Under the pieces are notes generated by a model that was given only the letters and a program-made list of their open reading frames with translations, made no database searches and was not told the origin of the DNA. Made by a program: the position numbers and the translations under genes. A stretch of 22,721 bases of DNA from Acidobacteriota bacterium (lineage in GTDB: Bacteria > Acidobacteriota > Terriglobia > Terriglobales > Acidobacteriaceae): assembly GCA_023410055.1 (NCBI GenBank), contig JAEYQK010000059.1:1-22721 (forward strand), in the 5' to 3' direction. Below are positions 7,052 to 14,589 of this stretch, one piece after another (the first letter of the stretch is position 1; each line of letters begins with the position of its first letter).

Positions 7052-8044
7052 TTAGGCCCGGGCCGCAGCGGCTGCCGAATGCCGCTTCGCGAGCTGCCCC
7101 TCAATCCAGCGATACGTAGCCTTGAGACCCGTTTCCAGGGGCATACTGGGCGCCCAGCCGAGGCGTTCCCGAATCAGGTGATTGTCGGAGTTCCGCCCGC
7201 GGACACCGACAGGACCAGCGATGTGCCGGATAGTAAGTCGCTTACCCGCAATCGACATAATGAGATTGGCCATCTCATTGATGCTGACCCGCTCTTCGGA
7301 TCCGATGTTCACCGGTCCATGAAAATTCGATTCCATCAGCCGACGTACGGCCTCAATGCACTCGTCGATAATAAGAAACGAACGCGTCTGTTCTCCATCT
7401 CCCCATATCTCGATCTCGTCTCCATCGGATGCCTTGGCGATCTTTCGGCATAGCGCGGCTGGAGCTTTTTCGCGCCCGCCATCCCAAGTGCCTTCCGGGC
7501 CAAAGATGTTATGGAACCGTGCAACGCGCACGTCGAGCTTATGATTGCGGTGAAACGCGAAGTAAAGCCGTTCACTGAACAACTTCTCCCAGCCATACTC
7601 GCTGTCCGGCTCTGCCGGGTAAGCGCTCGACTCGGCGCACTTCGGATTCTGGGGATCAGTCTGGTTGTAAGCGGGATACATGCAGGCTGAGGAGGAGTAA
7701 AACACCTTTTTAGCTCGCCGGCGCAGCGCGTAATCTGCCATGTGGAGATTGATCATGGCGGAGTTGTGCATGATGGCGGCGTCATTCTCACCCGTAAACA
7801 CAAAACCGGCTCCGCCCATGTCGGCGGCAAATTGATAGACTTCGTCACAATCCGTCGACAGCACGGATTCCCAGGTGGCAGCCAAGCGCAAATCCCCAAG
7901 GATGAATTCATCAGCTTCGGTGGGAGCAAACTCGGGATATTTTAGGTCAACGCCACGCACTACGTAGCCCTCAGCTTTGAGCCGCTTGACCATATGGCTA
8001 CCGATGAAACCGCCCGCCCCACAGACCAATGCAGACTTCGACAC
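7052..8044 (-). CDS. GDP-mannose 3,5-epimerase-like SDR enzyme
   Basis: This 330-residue extended short-chain dehydrogenase closely matches plant-type GDP-mannose 3,5-epimerase, which converts GDP-mannose to GDP-L-galactose and GDP-L-gulose. The NAD-binding GAGGFIGSH is at 9-17. QFAADMGGAGF (71-81), SSSACMYP (117-124) and the Tyr-x3-Lys pair at 150/154 follow. RFHNIFGPEGTWDGGREKAP (176-195), IWGDGEQTRSF (213-223), and GVRGRNSDN (280-288) are near signature stretches of the plant enzyme. Cys121 and Lys193 sit where the plant enzyme has its catalytic Cys and Lys. It is the last gene of the polysaccharide operon and probably supplies an activated sugar. It starts with GTG behind a strong AAGGAGG. 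The C-terminus is an alanine-rich tail, and the stop lies only 2 bases from the IS21 remnant. Another nucleotide-sugar epimerase activity cannot be excluded by sequence alone. Confidence 0.9.
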   Translation of the reverse strand: MSKSALVCGAGGFIGSHMVKRLKAEGYVVRGVDLKYPEFAPTEADEFILGDLRLAATWESVLSTDCDEVYQFAADMGGAGFVFTGENDAAIMHNSAMINLHMADYALRRRAKKVFYSSSACMYPAYNQTDPQNPKCAESSAYPAEPDSEYGWEKLFSERLYFAFHRNHKLDVRVARFHNIFGPEGTWDGGREKAPAALCRKIAKASDGDEIEIWGDGEQTRSFLIIDECIEAVRRLMESNFHGPVNIGSEERVSINEMANLIMSIAGKRLTIRHIAGPVGVRGRNSDNHLIRERLGWAPSMPLETGLKATYRWIEGQLAKRHSAAAAARA

Positions 8045-8052
8045 GTTAGTTT

Positions 8053-8059
8053 CCTCCTT
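8053..8059 (-). promoter_or_regulatory. Strong ribosome binding site before epimerase
   Basis: AAGGAGG on the minus strand lies 8 bases upstream of the GTG at 8044. It is the best Shine-Dalgarno match in the operon and decides the GTG start. Confidence 0.75.
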
Positions 8060-8083
8060 GAATTGTTGAATGCTTGCGACGTT

Positions 8084-9877
8084 CTAATTCCGCTCCCTAC
8101 TGCCAAATCGTCCCAACGCCGCCAGCAGCTTGCGCCAGCGGGAGCGCAGCGTGAAGCGCGCCCGCTGCTTGCGCCACCACTGAGACTTGCCCCAGCGTAC
8201 GCCCATTGCAAATACCAGCAGAGAATCCTGTGGGCTGACATAGCACCGGCGCAGCAGATGAGGATCGCTACGCAGATGGTTCAGACCCTCGTCGGTGCCG
8301 AAGCCTAGAGCAAACGCGGCCCGCACCGACTCGTGCGCTGCCGGGTTGCACTCGCCAAAGGGATAGGCAAAACAATCGATACTCGTTCCCAACAGGGCAG
8401 AAAGATCATCGCGGCTGCCTACCACCTCGGCGGCACAGGCCGACGGATCGAGGCTGGTCAGGTCGGGATGTGTCCGGCTGTGGGCGCCGAACTCGAAGCC
8501 TTTACTCGCCCAGGCCCGAATCTGTTCAGCACTCATCAGCCTGAGCGTGCCACTGCCTTGCACTTCGTCCCAGGTGTTGGTTGCGGCGAGGCGTTGAGTG
8601 ACGACGAAGATCAACGCGCTCCAGCCGTAGCGCTCCAGCAGCGGCAAGGCATGTTGGGCGCTCTCCTCGTAGGCATCGTCGAAGGTAAGCAGAATCGGCT
8701 TTTGGGGCAAAGCGCAGCCTTCGCCAAGCCAGCGCAGCCAATCCGTGGCTCGGATCGGGGTGTATCCGTGCCGATGCAGCCACGCCATCTGGCGCGCGAA
8801 TTGCTGCGGGGTGATGCTCACTCCAGGGTCCGTGTCGGTCCGCTCGGGGCCGATGCGGTGATACATCAGTACCGGGCAACGACGCGCAAACTGCGACTGG
8901 AGCGCTTTCCAGGAACCGGCTTGGGAACAGGCGGCACGAATACGAACGATACTCTCGGCCGCCCCAAGCAGACAGACCGCGGCGCGGCGCAGGGGAGCGA
9001 AGCGGTACAGCAACCTCTCGACGGAGAGTGGCCATGCCACCCAAGCCAGCGGTGACCAAGGTAGACGGGCGGCGGCGCCGCGCAGCCATCGCTTCGCCGG
9101 ATGTATCACTTCCAGGCTGGACAGCCAGCAATACGGGCGGTATTCCGCATGTTTTTCGCTTACCAATAGGTCGCCCCAGCCGAGCGCACGAGCCTGTCCC
9201 CTGAGGTATTGCCAAGATGACTTGACATAGAACTCCTCGACCGCGGCTGCGGGACAATGCTCAAAGCGAGCTTTCATCTTCCACAGACGCAGGCCCAATT
9301 CCAGGTCCTCCGCGGCCCGGATGTTCTCGTCAAAACCGCCGGCTTCCAGCAGCAGTTTGCGCGACACGGAACTGTTGGCGAGCGAGGAAAGCATCGCGAT
9401 CGAGTCGCCGATGGCTTGCGGATGCTGTAAGTGCACGCTCCCATCGAGTCGTCGATAATAACTTTCGTAGAAGCTCTCCGTGACGTGACGGATGATGGAA
9501 CGAGCGCTGTCGGGGGCAACGTAGACTGGGCCATGCACCACGCGCGGCTGCAAGTTCGGGTGGGCCGCGCTGTGTTGCCGCAGCAGATCAGCACGGGCCG
9601 CGAAATCGTCGTCCAGGAAAAGCACCAGCTCTCCTCGGGCAGCACGGACTCCAACGTTGCGGGCAGCGGCGGGGCCGCTGTGCTCACGCTCCAGCACCCG
9701 CAAGGCGCAGCGCGGTCGGATTTGCCCGAGCCACTCACTGGTCCCATCACGCGAGCCATCGACCACGACCACGACCTCGTACTGTTCCGCGGGAAAGTCC
9801 TGCGCGAGCAAGGTGGGCAAGGTGCGCGCCAGGACGTCTTTGCGATTGAAGGTCGGGACGATGATGGAGATTCGCAT
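8084..9877 (-). CDS. GT2 glycosyltransferase fused to NodB-type polysaccharide deacetylase
   Basis: This 597-residue two-domain protein has a GT2 (GT-A fold) glycosyltransferase at about 1-240: SIIVPTFNR (4-12), VVDGSRDGT (39-46), GPAAARNVG (68-76), the metal-binding DDD at 89-91, and the ED pair at 190-191. A hydrophobic/amphipathic linker at about 275-310 joins it to a carbohydrate esterase family 4 domain beginning at PVLMYHRIG (335-343). The esterase motifs are TFDDAY (398-403), HSRTHPDL (466-473, metal histidines) and AYPFGE (504-509). The C-terminus is rich in Arg and Lys. One chain could thus add an N-acetylated sugar and remove its acetyl group, although CE4 domains usually act outside the cytoplasm and no signal peptide is seen. 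The start overlaps nothing; it lies 12 bases after the methyltransferase stop. The fusion reads through in one frame with no sign of a sequencing break. Confidence 0.92.
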   Translation of the reverse strand: MRISIIVPTFNRKDVLARTLPTLLAQDFPAEQYEVVVVVDGSRDGTSEWLGQIRPRCALRVLEREHSGPAAARNVGVRAARGELVLFLDDDFAARADLLRQHSAAHPNLQPRVVHGPVYVAPDSARSIIRHVTESFYESYYRRLDGSVHLQHPQAIGDSIAMLSSLANSSVSRKLLLEAGGFDENIRAAEDLELGLRLWKMKARFEHCPAAAVEEFYVKSSWQYLRGQARALGWGDLLVSEKHAEYRPYCWLSSLEVIHPAKRWLRGAAARLPWSPLAWVAWPLSVERLLYRFAPLRRAAVCLLGAAESIVRIRAACSQAGSWKALQSQFARRCPVLMYHRIGPERTDTDPGVSITPQQFARQMAWLHRHGYTPIRATDWLRWLGEGCALPQKPILLTFDDAYEESAQHALPLLERYGWSALIFVVTQRLAATNTWDEVQGSGTLRLMSAEQIRAWASKGFEFGAHSRTHPDLTSLDPSACAAEVVGSRDDLSALLGTSIDCFAYPFGECNPAAHESVRAAFALGFGTDEGLNHLRSDPHLLRRCYVSPQDSLLVFAMGVRWGKSQWWRKQRARFTLRSRWRKLLAALGRFGSRERN

Positions 9878-9889
9878 GTTTGGAAGATC

Positions 9890-10600
9890 CTAGACGTTCT
9901 TGCTGAAGACGTAGTGTATGTACGGCGAGAAGTACAGATCCAGGCTTCCCCGGCCTAGACGGCCGAATCCGTACACCTCCCGAAGCTTGAACCCAATCGG
10001 TTCCGTTTGCCGAATGACATGATCGGCCGAGGCATAGAACGTGTACACTCCATCCTCCAAAATATAGGCCCAGTCCCTGAATGCCTTATGGCAATTACGC
10101 ATCTTCCACGGCAGCCGGTACCTGTAGTAGGGCGAATACCAATGCATGGACTTCAGGTTGTGCGAGGAGTAGATGAGAGTGCCACCAGGTCTGAGCACCC
10201 GGGCGCATTCAGCCAGAGCGGTAAGCCGCTGCTCTACTGGGAAGGCGTAGTCGATCCCATTGAAGGAGATCAAGACGTGGTCAAACGAACCATCAGGCTC
10301 CTTAATGTCGTGGAAGCTGCCGACCTCCAGGTCCAGATAAGGCAGGCGCCGTCTGGCGGTTCCGATTAACACCTCGGAGAAGTCGATTCCTTTGACCGCA
10401 AGACCCATCTCGTGCAACATCAAAGTAGTTCTGCCGAGACCGCAAGCCAGATCGAGGATACTGTCCCCGGGGCGATAGTATTTCTTGAAAAGGTAGTCCT
10501 CTTCCGGAAACAGGCGGTACACGGAAAGGTCCGCTATCGCCTGCGGACTTGAAAACACACGTAGGTTCTGCTCGACCTCACGAGAGATCGCTGAAGACAT
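9890..10600 (-). CDS. Class I SAM-dependent methyltransferase
   Basis: This 236-residue protein has a Rossmann-type methyltransferase core. Motif I, ILDLACGLGRTT, spans about 48-59. The acidic residue binding the SAM ribose is in GIDFSE (71-76), and the post-core RVLRPGGTLIYSS spans about 134-146. The length fits small sugar or glycan methyltransferases of the Methyltransf_11/25 type. It lies inside the polysaccharide operon between a GNAT gene and the GT2-deacetylase fusion, so a sugar or glycan-end substrate is likely. In ABC-exported O-antigens, terminal methylation can stop chain growth and be recognised by Wzt, so a capping role is possible here, but this is inference. An AAGGAG site 7 bases before the ATG supports the start. 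Confidence 0.85.
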   Translation of the reverse strand: MSSAISREVEQNLRVFSSPQAIADLSVYRLFPEEDYLFKKYYRPGDSILDLACGLGRTTLMLHEMGLAVKGIDFSEVLIGTARRRLPYLDLEVGSFHDIKEPDGSFDHVLISFNGIDYAFPVEQRLTALAECARVLRPGGTLIYSSHNLKSMHWYSPYYRYRLPWKMRNCHKAFRDWAYILEDGVYTFYASADHVIRQTEPIGFKLREVYGFGRLGRGSLDLYFSPYIHYVFSKNV

Positions 10601-10607
10601 AAAACCA

Positions 10608-10613
10608 CTCCTT
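10608..10613 (-). promoter_or_regulatory. Ribosome binding site of methyltransferase
   Basis: AAGGAG on the minus strand stands 7 bases upstream of the ATG at 10600, in the 29-base gap after the upstream GNAT gene. Confidence 0.65.
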
Positions 10614-10629
10614 CATACGTATCTGGCTC

Positions 10630-11805
10630 TCAGCTCTTGCAATGGTCTCCCGCCGAATCGTGCCAAGCGGGTTGTACGATCCGTTCGTGACGACGTACCC
10701 CGAAATACAACGCACTGCGGAGCCGCGACGGTAGCCGTGGATTCCAGATCACGATTCGATACTTCTCGCGAATACCCGTAGCCCATCGCATTTTGTAAGG
10801 CTCTTCTCCGCTGAGAAAATCGCACTCATGAAAGCCGCGCGAAAAACTGTAGTCGACTATTGCGGGCAACAGCATCGTTCCCGGTGAGAGCCGGGAGAAT
10901 TCGTTGTCGTACGCAGTAACATAGCCCCAGAGCTTTGCGCCACAGCGAAACAACAAATTCCAAGCGATCAGGCGGTCGCCTAACTCCATTAAAATGATCG
11001 TAAACCAACCTTTTGGGCCTAACGTCTCAAACAATCTTGCGAAAACATCGGGGTACTGGCCCAGAAATGGCACAGACAAGACACCTCCGACCCGTTTCTT
11101 GGCCTCTACTGCCATCATGCGTTGCAGCAGCTGCGGTTCCTCATGAGGTTGTTCCACAATCCGTATCCGAAGCTGCCCCGCATATAGTTTTCTTGAGCGG
11201 GACTGACGGTATCGAAATGTCTGGCGAGTTTTTGCCGAACAACGAGCTAACGTATCCTGCCATGTCCCAGTAATGAGCATGTATGGTGACCGCTCTTCCT
11301 CGGGCAGTATCCGGAACTGCAAGCCAAGCTTCTGCAGGGCAGGAACCACACTGGACAGCACGTCTCCAATCGGACGCACGTCCCGGAGGTCAACGAAATC
11401 CCAATCTCTCTGATTGGCCGAAAGAAACTCAAGAATCGAATGAATCTGTTCAGGTGAAGATTCTCCGATCACTAAGTCGTTGTAGTCCCACTCCCTGCCC
11501 ACGAACTGAAGATGACGAACAGTGATTCCGAATCGTGAAGAGACAATGCGCACGAGTGGCACGATCCCGGTTACGGTACCTTCTTGCTTCAATGCCAAGA
11601 TGTAGGGATGACGGTGGCCCGGCGGTTCCTGCGAAGCAAAACGACGATTCCATGCTTGGAACCAGTCGTAGGTCATGAAGACGTTGGGGAATGCAGTGCT
11701 GTTCACGAGGCGATCCCATTCGCCCTGCAGAAGAGCAATGCCCTCCTCGCACGACAATAGGTCGACATCGAATGCCTGTGATGGTAAGTTCAGTGCAGGT
11801 AACAC
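10630..11805 (-). CDS. GNAT-fold CelD/BcsL-like acyltransferase, second copy
   Basis: This 391-residue protein belongs to the GNAT-related family (Acetyltransf_6; often named CelD/BcsL or FemAB-like) common in cellulose and exopolysaccharide loci. The enzymes are thought to move acetyl or aminoacyl groups onto glycan sugars. Visible features are FPNVFMTYDWFQAW (39-52), the DYNDLVIG segment (108-115), RIVEQPHEE (215-223), VEAKKR (233-238), and the family-typical DFLSGEEPYKMRW (329-341). It starts with a GTG that lies 4 bases after the stop of the neighbouring paralogue, whose last bases (GGGGAGC) probably serve as its ribosome binding site. It is a clear tandem duplicate of the next gene, with the same motif order, but diverged enough to suggest different substrates. 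No membrane segments are seen, so it probably acts in the cytoplasm on nucleotide- or lipid-linked sugars. Confidence 0.85.
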   Translation of the reverse strand: MLPALNLPSQAFDVDLLSCEEGIALLQGEWDRLVNSTAFPNVFMTYDWFQAWNRRFASQEPPGHRHPYILALKQEGTVTGIVPLVRIVSSRFGITVRHLQFVGREWDYNDLVIGESSPEQIHSILEFLSANQRDWDFVDLRDVRPIGDVLSSVVPALQKLGLQFRILPEEERSPYMLITGTWQDTLARCSAKTRQTFRYRQSRSRKLYAGQLRIRIVEQPHEEPQLLQRMMAVEAKKRVGGVLSVPFLGQYPDVFARLFETLGPKGWFTIILMELGDRLIAWNLLFRCGAKLWGYVTAYDNEFSRLSPGTMLLPAIVDYSFSRGFHECDFLSGEEPYKMRWATGIREKYRIVIWNPRLPSRLRSALYFGVRRHERIVQPAWHDSAGDHCKS

Positions 11806-11809
11806 AGAG

Positions 11810-12967
11810 TCAAGCTCCCCGGCCCAACAAGCGAAACAGTGCCGCTTTCAGATCGTAATACCCCAACTTGCGTATTCTCGATCCCAACCGTCTGTTCCAG
11901 ATCAGTAGTCGAAAGCTGCGGTGACATTCCTTCGTCCACACCGACTTGTATTCTTCCTCGCCACGCAGGAAGTCATACTCGCGATAGCCTTTTTCAAAGC
12001 CATAGTCCAGCAGCGCAGCCACAAGCAGCGCGCCCGGGGCAAAACGGGAAAACTGGCGGTCAAACGCCTTGCTGTAGTCCCAGAGTTTGTCTTTGCAGCG
12101 GAACCCCATTTGAAAAGCGACCGCCTGGGCGCCCTGTTCCAGCAGCGCCACGTAGAGTTCGCCCCGCGGCCCTAGAGTTTGAAAAAGCTGCTGAAATATC
12201 TGCGGATACGTACCCAGCAGGGGCGGATATGGACTGCGCAGCATCTTCTTGGCTTCCAGGCCGATCAGCGTTTGGAGCAGACCTTCTTCGTTTTGCGGCT
12301 GCTCTATGATTCGTGCGCGCAGTCCTGCGACCCGGGCTTTCTGCATGCGCTGGCGGAGCGTGCGGCGGGCATCACCGGAGAAGCGTTTTTCGAGCACACT
12401 GTTTGCGTCTCCGTCGATGCTCAGGTAAGGGCAGCCCTCCACTTCGCGTTGTACGGTAAAGGGCAAGCGCGAACGTCGCAGCGCCTGCTGTATGACTTCC
12501 AGCAGCGACCTGGAAGCTCGCACATTCCGCATGTCCACCACATCCCACTCACGCGGGTTGCACTTGAGGAACAGCGCCAGTGCTTGGGCTTGGGCTTCGG
12601 CGCCGCTCCCCACGGCAATCTCGTTGTAATCGGAATGTGGAGTGGCGAACTGCAATTTGCGCACGGGAAAGCCAAAGCGCGCCGAGGTGAAGCGAACCAG
12701 AGGGGTGATGGCCTCGATCCTCTGCTTCGACTGTCGCAGCAACAGGTAAGGCTTCACCACGCCGGGAAACCCCGGGTGCGCGCTGGGATGCAGCCAGGCC
12801 ATATACCACTCCCAGCTCATAAACACATTCGGTTCTGCAGCCAAGCCGGCAAGGCGCTGCCACTCCCCGTGGTAGCGCCCCAGTTCGGAGTTCTCCGTTA
12901 CGGCCACCAGTGAGGAACAGTCGGCTTGTACCGCACCGCAAACGGCCGGATCACTAGTGGCTAGCAT
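11810..12967 (-). CDS. GNAT-fold CelD/BcsL-like acyltransferase, first copy
   Basis: This 385-residue protein is the upstream member of the tandem pair. The same motif series is present: EPNVFMSWEWYMAW (45-58), ITPLVRFTSARFGFPVRKLQ (87-106), SDYNEIAVG (112-120), RIIEQPQNEEG (219-229), LEAKK (237-241), and YDFLRGEEEYKSVW (331-344). Its role is likely transfer of an acyl group onto a sugar of the exported glycan, as inferred from family and place. The ATG at 12967 has no good ribosome binding site. It overlaps the end of the 57-residue small ORF by 14 bases, which fits translational coupling. The next gene follows after 4 bases. FemX-like aminoacyl transfer is an alternative to acetyl transfer. 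Confidence 0.85.
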   Translation of the reverse strand: MLATSDPAVCGAVQADCSSLVAVTENSELGRYHGEWQRLAGLAAEPNVFMSWEWYMAWLHPSAHPGFPGVVKPYLLLRQSKQRIEAITPLVRFTSARFGFPVRKLQFATPHSDYNEIAVGSGAEAQAQALALFLKCNPREWDVVDMRNVRASRSLLEVIQQALRRSRLPFTVQREVEGCPYLSIDGDANSVLEKRFSGDARRTLRQRMQKARVAGLRARIIEQPQNEEGLLQTLIGLEAKKMLRSPYPPLLGTYPQIFQQLFQTLGPRGELYVALLEQGAQAVAFQMGFRCKDKLWDYSKAFDRQFSRFAPGALLVAALLDYGFEKGYREYDFLRGEEEYKSVWTKECHRSFRLLIWNRRLGSRIRKLGYYDLKAALFRLLGRGA

Positions 12968-13127
12968 AGGTACGCAGGCCCTGGCAGGGGAGGATGGGAA
13001 TGAATATGAACTCCGGCTGCTGCGCCAGAAACTCCATCAGCGTATGGCCGGACCGCGCAATTTGACCCAGTTGGGATAGGCGCGCGCGCCAATCCCACCA
13101 GTGCTGTCGTTGCAAGACCTTGCTCAT
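12954..13127 (-). CDS. Small 57-residue ORF in polysaccharide operon
   Basis: The minus-strand ATG at 13127 follows AGAGGA with a short 3-base spacing and opens a 57-residue frame (MSKVLQRQHWWDWRARLSQL..). The protein is Trp- and Arg-rich at the start, with a more hydrophobic EFIFIPILP near residue 40. It ends inside the following GNAT gene with a 14-base overlap, so if it is translated the two are coupled. I do not recognise a family. The frame is also open upstream into the decayed Wzt C-terminus, so it may be a chance frame or a remnant of a larger gene. No membrane segment or signal peptide is clear. Confidence 0.42.
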   Translation of the reverse strand: MSKVLQRQHWWDWRARLSQLGQIARSGHTLMEFLAQQPEFIFIPILPCQGLRTYASH

Positions 13128-13290
13128 CGTTCCTCTTTCAATGCTGTTTGGCGTAACGGGCGGAACGCTCGCCAAGAGCTCCGTTCCCGATTGCAAGTTT
13201 GGCCGGTGCCTGTCCGGCCAGAAATCATGGTACGAGCCGCAGTTCACCCGGAGTACCGTAGATTTCAGAAGCCAACGTCTTCCGTGTAGG
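13128..13290 (-). pseudogene. Decayed C-terminal end of a second Wzt-like protein
   Basis: The minus strand here encodes GSYHDFWPDRHRPNLQSGTE followed by LLASVPPVT. This aligns with the C-terminus of the Wzt protein in this window (GPYHDFWPGAVRPNLEWGTE, then LLEGLPTSVT). The DNA match continues upstream as GAAGACGTT..TTTCTGG, but the distance between these anchors is 4 bases shorter than in wzt, which shifts the frame. In-frame stops (TGA) also occur between them. The ABC ATPase part and most of the glycan-binding domain are absent. It is best read as the leftover of a second wzt copy or a partial duplication. Confidence 0.7.
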
Positions 13291-13390
13291 TCGGTCTCTT
13301 CATCGGGTGTCCGCTCAAATTACTGATATCTGGGTGGGTAGGCCGATGTTGCGCATCAACCACCAGCGCCGAGTGCCTACCAATGTGACA

Positions 13391-14536
13391 TTAAACAGTC
13401 CTCGACCCGACGATCTCGAAGCGTTGCTTCAAGCGGAGCCACGGCGATTCGAAGTACTTATAGGAAGCCCACGCGATCAGGATTGTAAGTGGCAGCCCAA
13501 TCAAAAGTGCGACCAGGGGCGACTCCTCGCCAAAACGCGAACGCGTGAGATGCCACACCAACATCAGGCAGGGCAGGTGGAAAACGTAGAGCCCATAGGA
13601 AATCTTGCCCAGATATCGTGCGCGGCGGCTGCCCTGAAACACGGGGTTTCCAACAAAGCCGGTAAGCAGCAGAGCGGTTCCCGCTCCCAGAATCAGGAAG
13701 GCAGAACAGGTCTCTGCCAGGGAGGAATCCTGGGTTATGTGCTGCTCAAACATAAAGTTGGCGAAAAAGAAGAGCAGCGCTGCCACGCCCACCATTGCGA
13801 TCTTTAAGCGGGCATGAAACCTTGGCACGGAGCCACTTAGCAACAAGCTTAGTCCTGCACCAAGGGCAAAGTACTGAAGGTGAGTCAGCGAACTCGTCCA
13901 AATCGTGGGCTCGACCGGTAGATGAAGAGCGGAGCAGAAAACGACTGCTACTTGGCTAAGAACCCAAGCCAGCACGCAGACGATTCCGAGAGAGCGCCTG
14001 GATAGGGAGCGTAAAATCAAAGGCCAAACGAGATAAAACTGTTCCTCGAGGGAGATGCTCCAGAGCACTCCTATCGCGTAAAGGTACCCGTGCCTTGAAG
14101 TGTACCAGTTGCCCGCGAGAAAGAGGTAGGCGAGCAGCCCGCGGCCCGGAATCGCCCAAGCTGAGTGCAGGTGTGAGATGAGGAACCCGCCTAGCAGCAC
14201 AGCGAAGTATAGCGGCCAGATACGCAGGATGCGGCGGATGTAAAAGGCTTTTACATCGACTGTTCCGCAGCTACGTTTCTCGATCATCAGCAATTCGGTG
14301 ATCAGATAGGCGCTGAGAGCGAAAAAGGTCGCAACCGCTCCAAATCCGGCAGCGTTTCCCAACGCCGAGAGCCAGCGCGGAGAACTCTGGTTTGTCGGAA
14401 TCACGTGTGCGCAGAAGACCATGAGGAATGCGCTGAAACGCAAGACGTCCAACTCCGGACGGTAATAGCGTTCTGGCCGGATCGGTACATCAGATGGCGC
14501 AATCGGTGCAATGCTTGCGGCGGTCAGGTCATTCAC
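13391..14536 (-). CDS. OafA-like acyltransferase family 3 membrane protein
   Basis: This protein of about 381 residues belongs to the acyltransferase 3 family, which acylates (often O-acetylates) sugars of lipopolysaccharide or exopolysaccharide across the inner membrane. The family start PELDVLRFSAFLMVFCAH (about 28-45) carries the key Arg33 and His44. FALSAYLITELLMIE, FYIRRILRIWPLY and WSISLEEQFYLVWPL follow, and about ten membrane segments can be read. The frame is open up to 14644, but that would overlap the end of wzt. I prefer the GTG at 14536, which has CGGAG 8 bases upstream and removes an unlikely polar extension. This leaves 53 bases after the wzt stop. It is unrelated in detail to the acyltransferase at 1006 beyond the family. 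Its operon place supports glycan decoration. Confidence 0.9.
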   Translation of the reverse strand: MNDLTAASIAPIAPSDVPIRPERYYRPELDVLRFSAFLMVFCAHVIPTNQSSPRWLSALGNAAGFGAVATFFALSAYLITELLMIEKRSCGTVDVKAFYIRRILRIWPLYFAVLLGGFLISHLHSAWAIPGRGLLAYLFLAGNWYTSRHGYLYAIGVLWSISLEEQFYLVWPLILRSLSRRSLGIVCVLAWVLSQVAVVFCSALHLPVEPTIWTSSLTHLQYFALGAGLSLLLSGSVPRFHARLKIAMVGVAALLFFFANFMFEQHITQDSSLAETCSAFLILGAGTALLLTGFVGNPVFQGSRRARYLGKISYGLYVFHLPCLMLVWHLTRSRFGEESPLVALLIGLPLTILIAWASYKYFESPWLRLKQRFEIVGSRTV

Positions 14537-14589
14537 TTCGGTACTCCGGTCTTCTTGCCATCTATCGACACTTCGGGAAACTATCGCTT

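Noticed and set aside
6725..7453. 242-residue plus-strand frame taken as a gene
   Set aside because: Only the first 20 or so residues are IstB Walker B sequence. The rest is out-of-frame IstB and antisense to the epimerase gene.
8526..9257. 243-residue minus-strand frame inside the GT2-deacetylase gene
   Set aside because: It is an alternative frame of the same strand, while the main frame contains complete GT2 and CE4 motifs on both sides.
12179..12913. 244-residue plus-strand frame opposite the first GNAT gene
   Set aside because: The minus-strand frame carries all GNAT family motifs, and this one has none.
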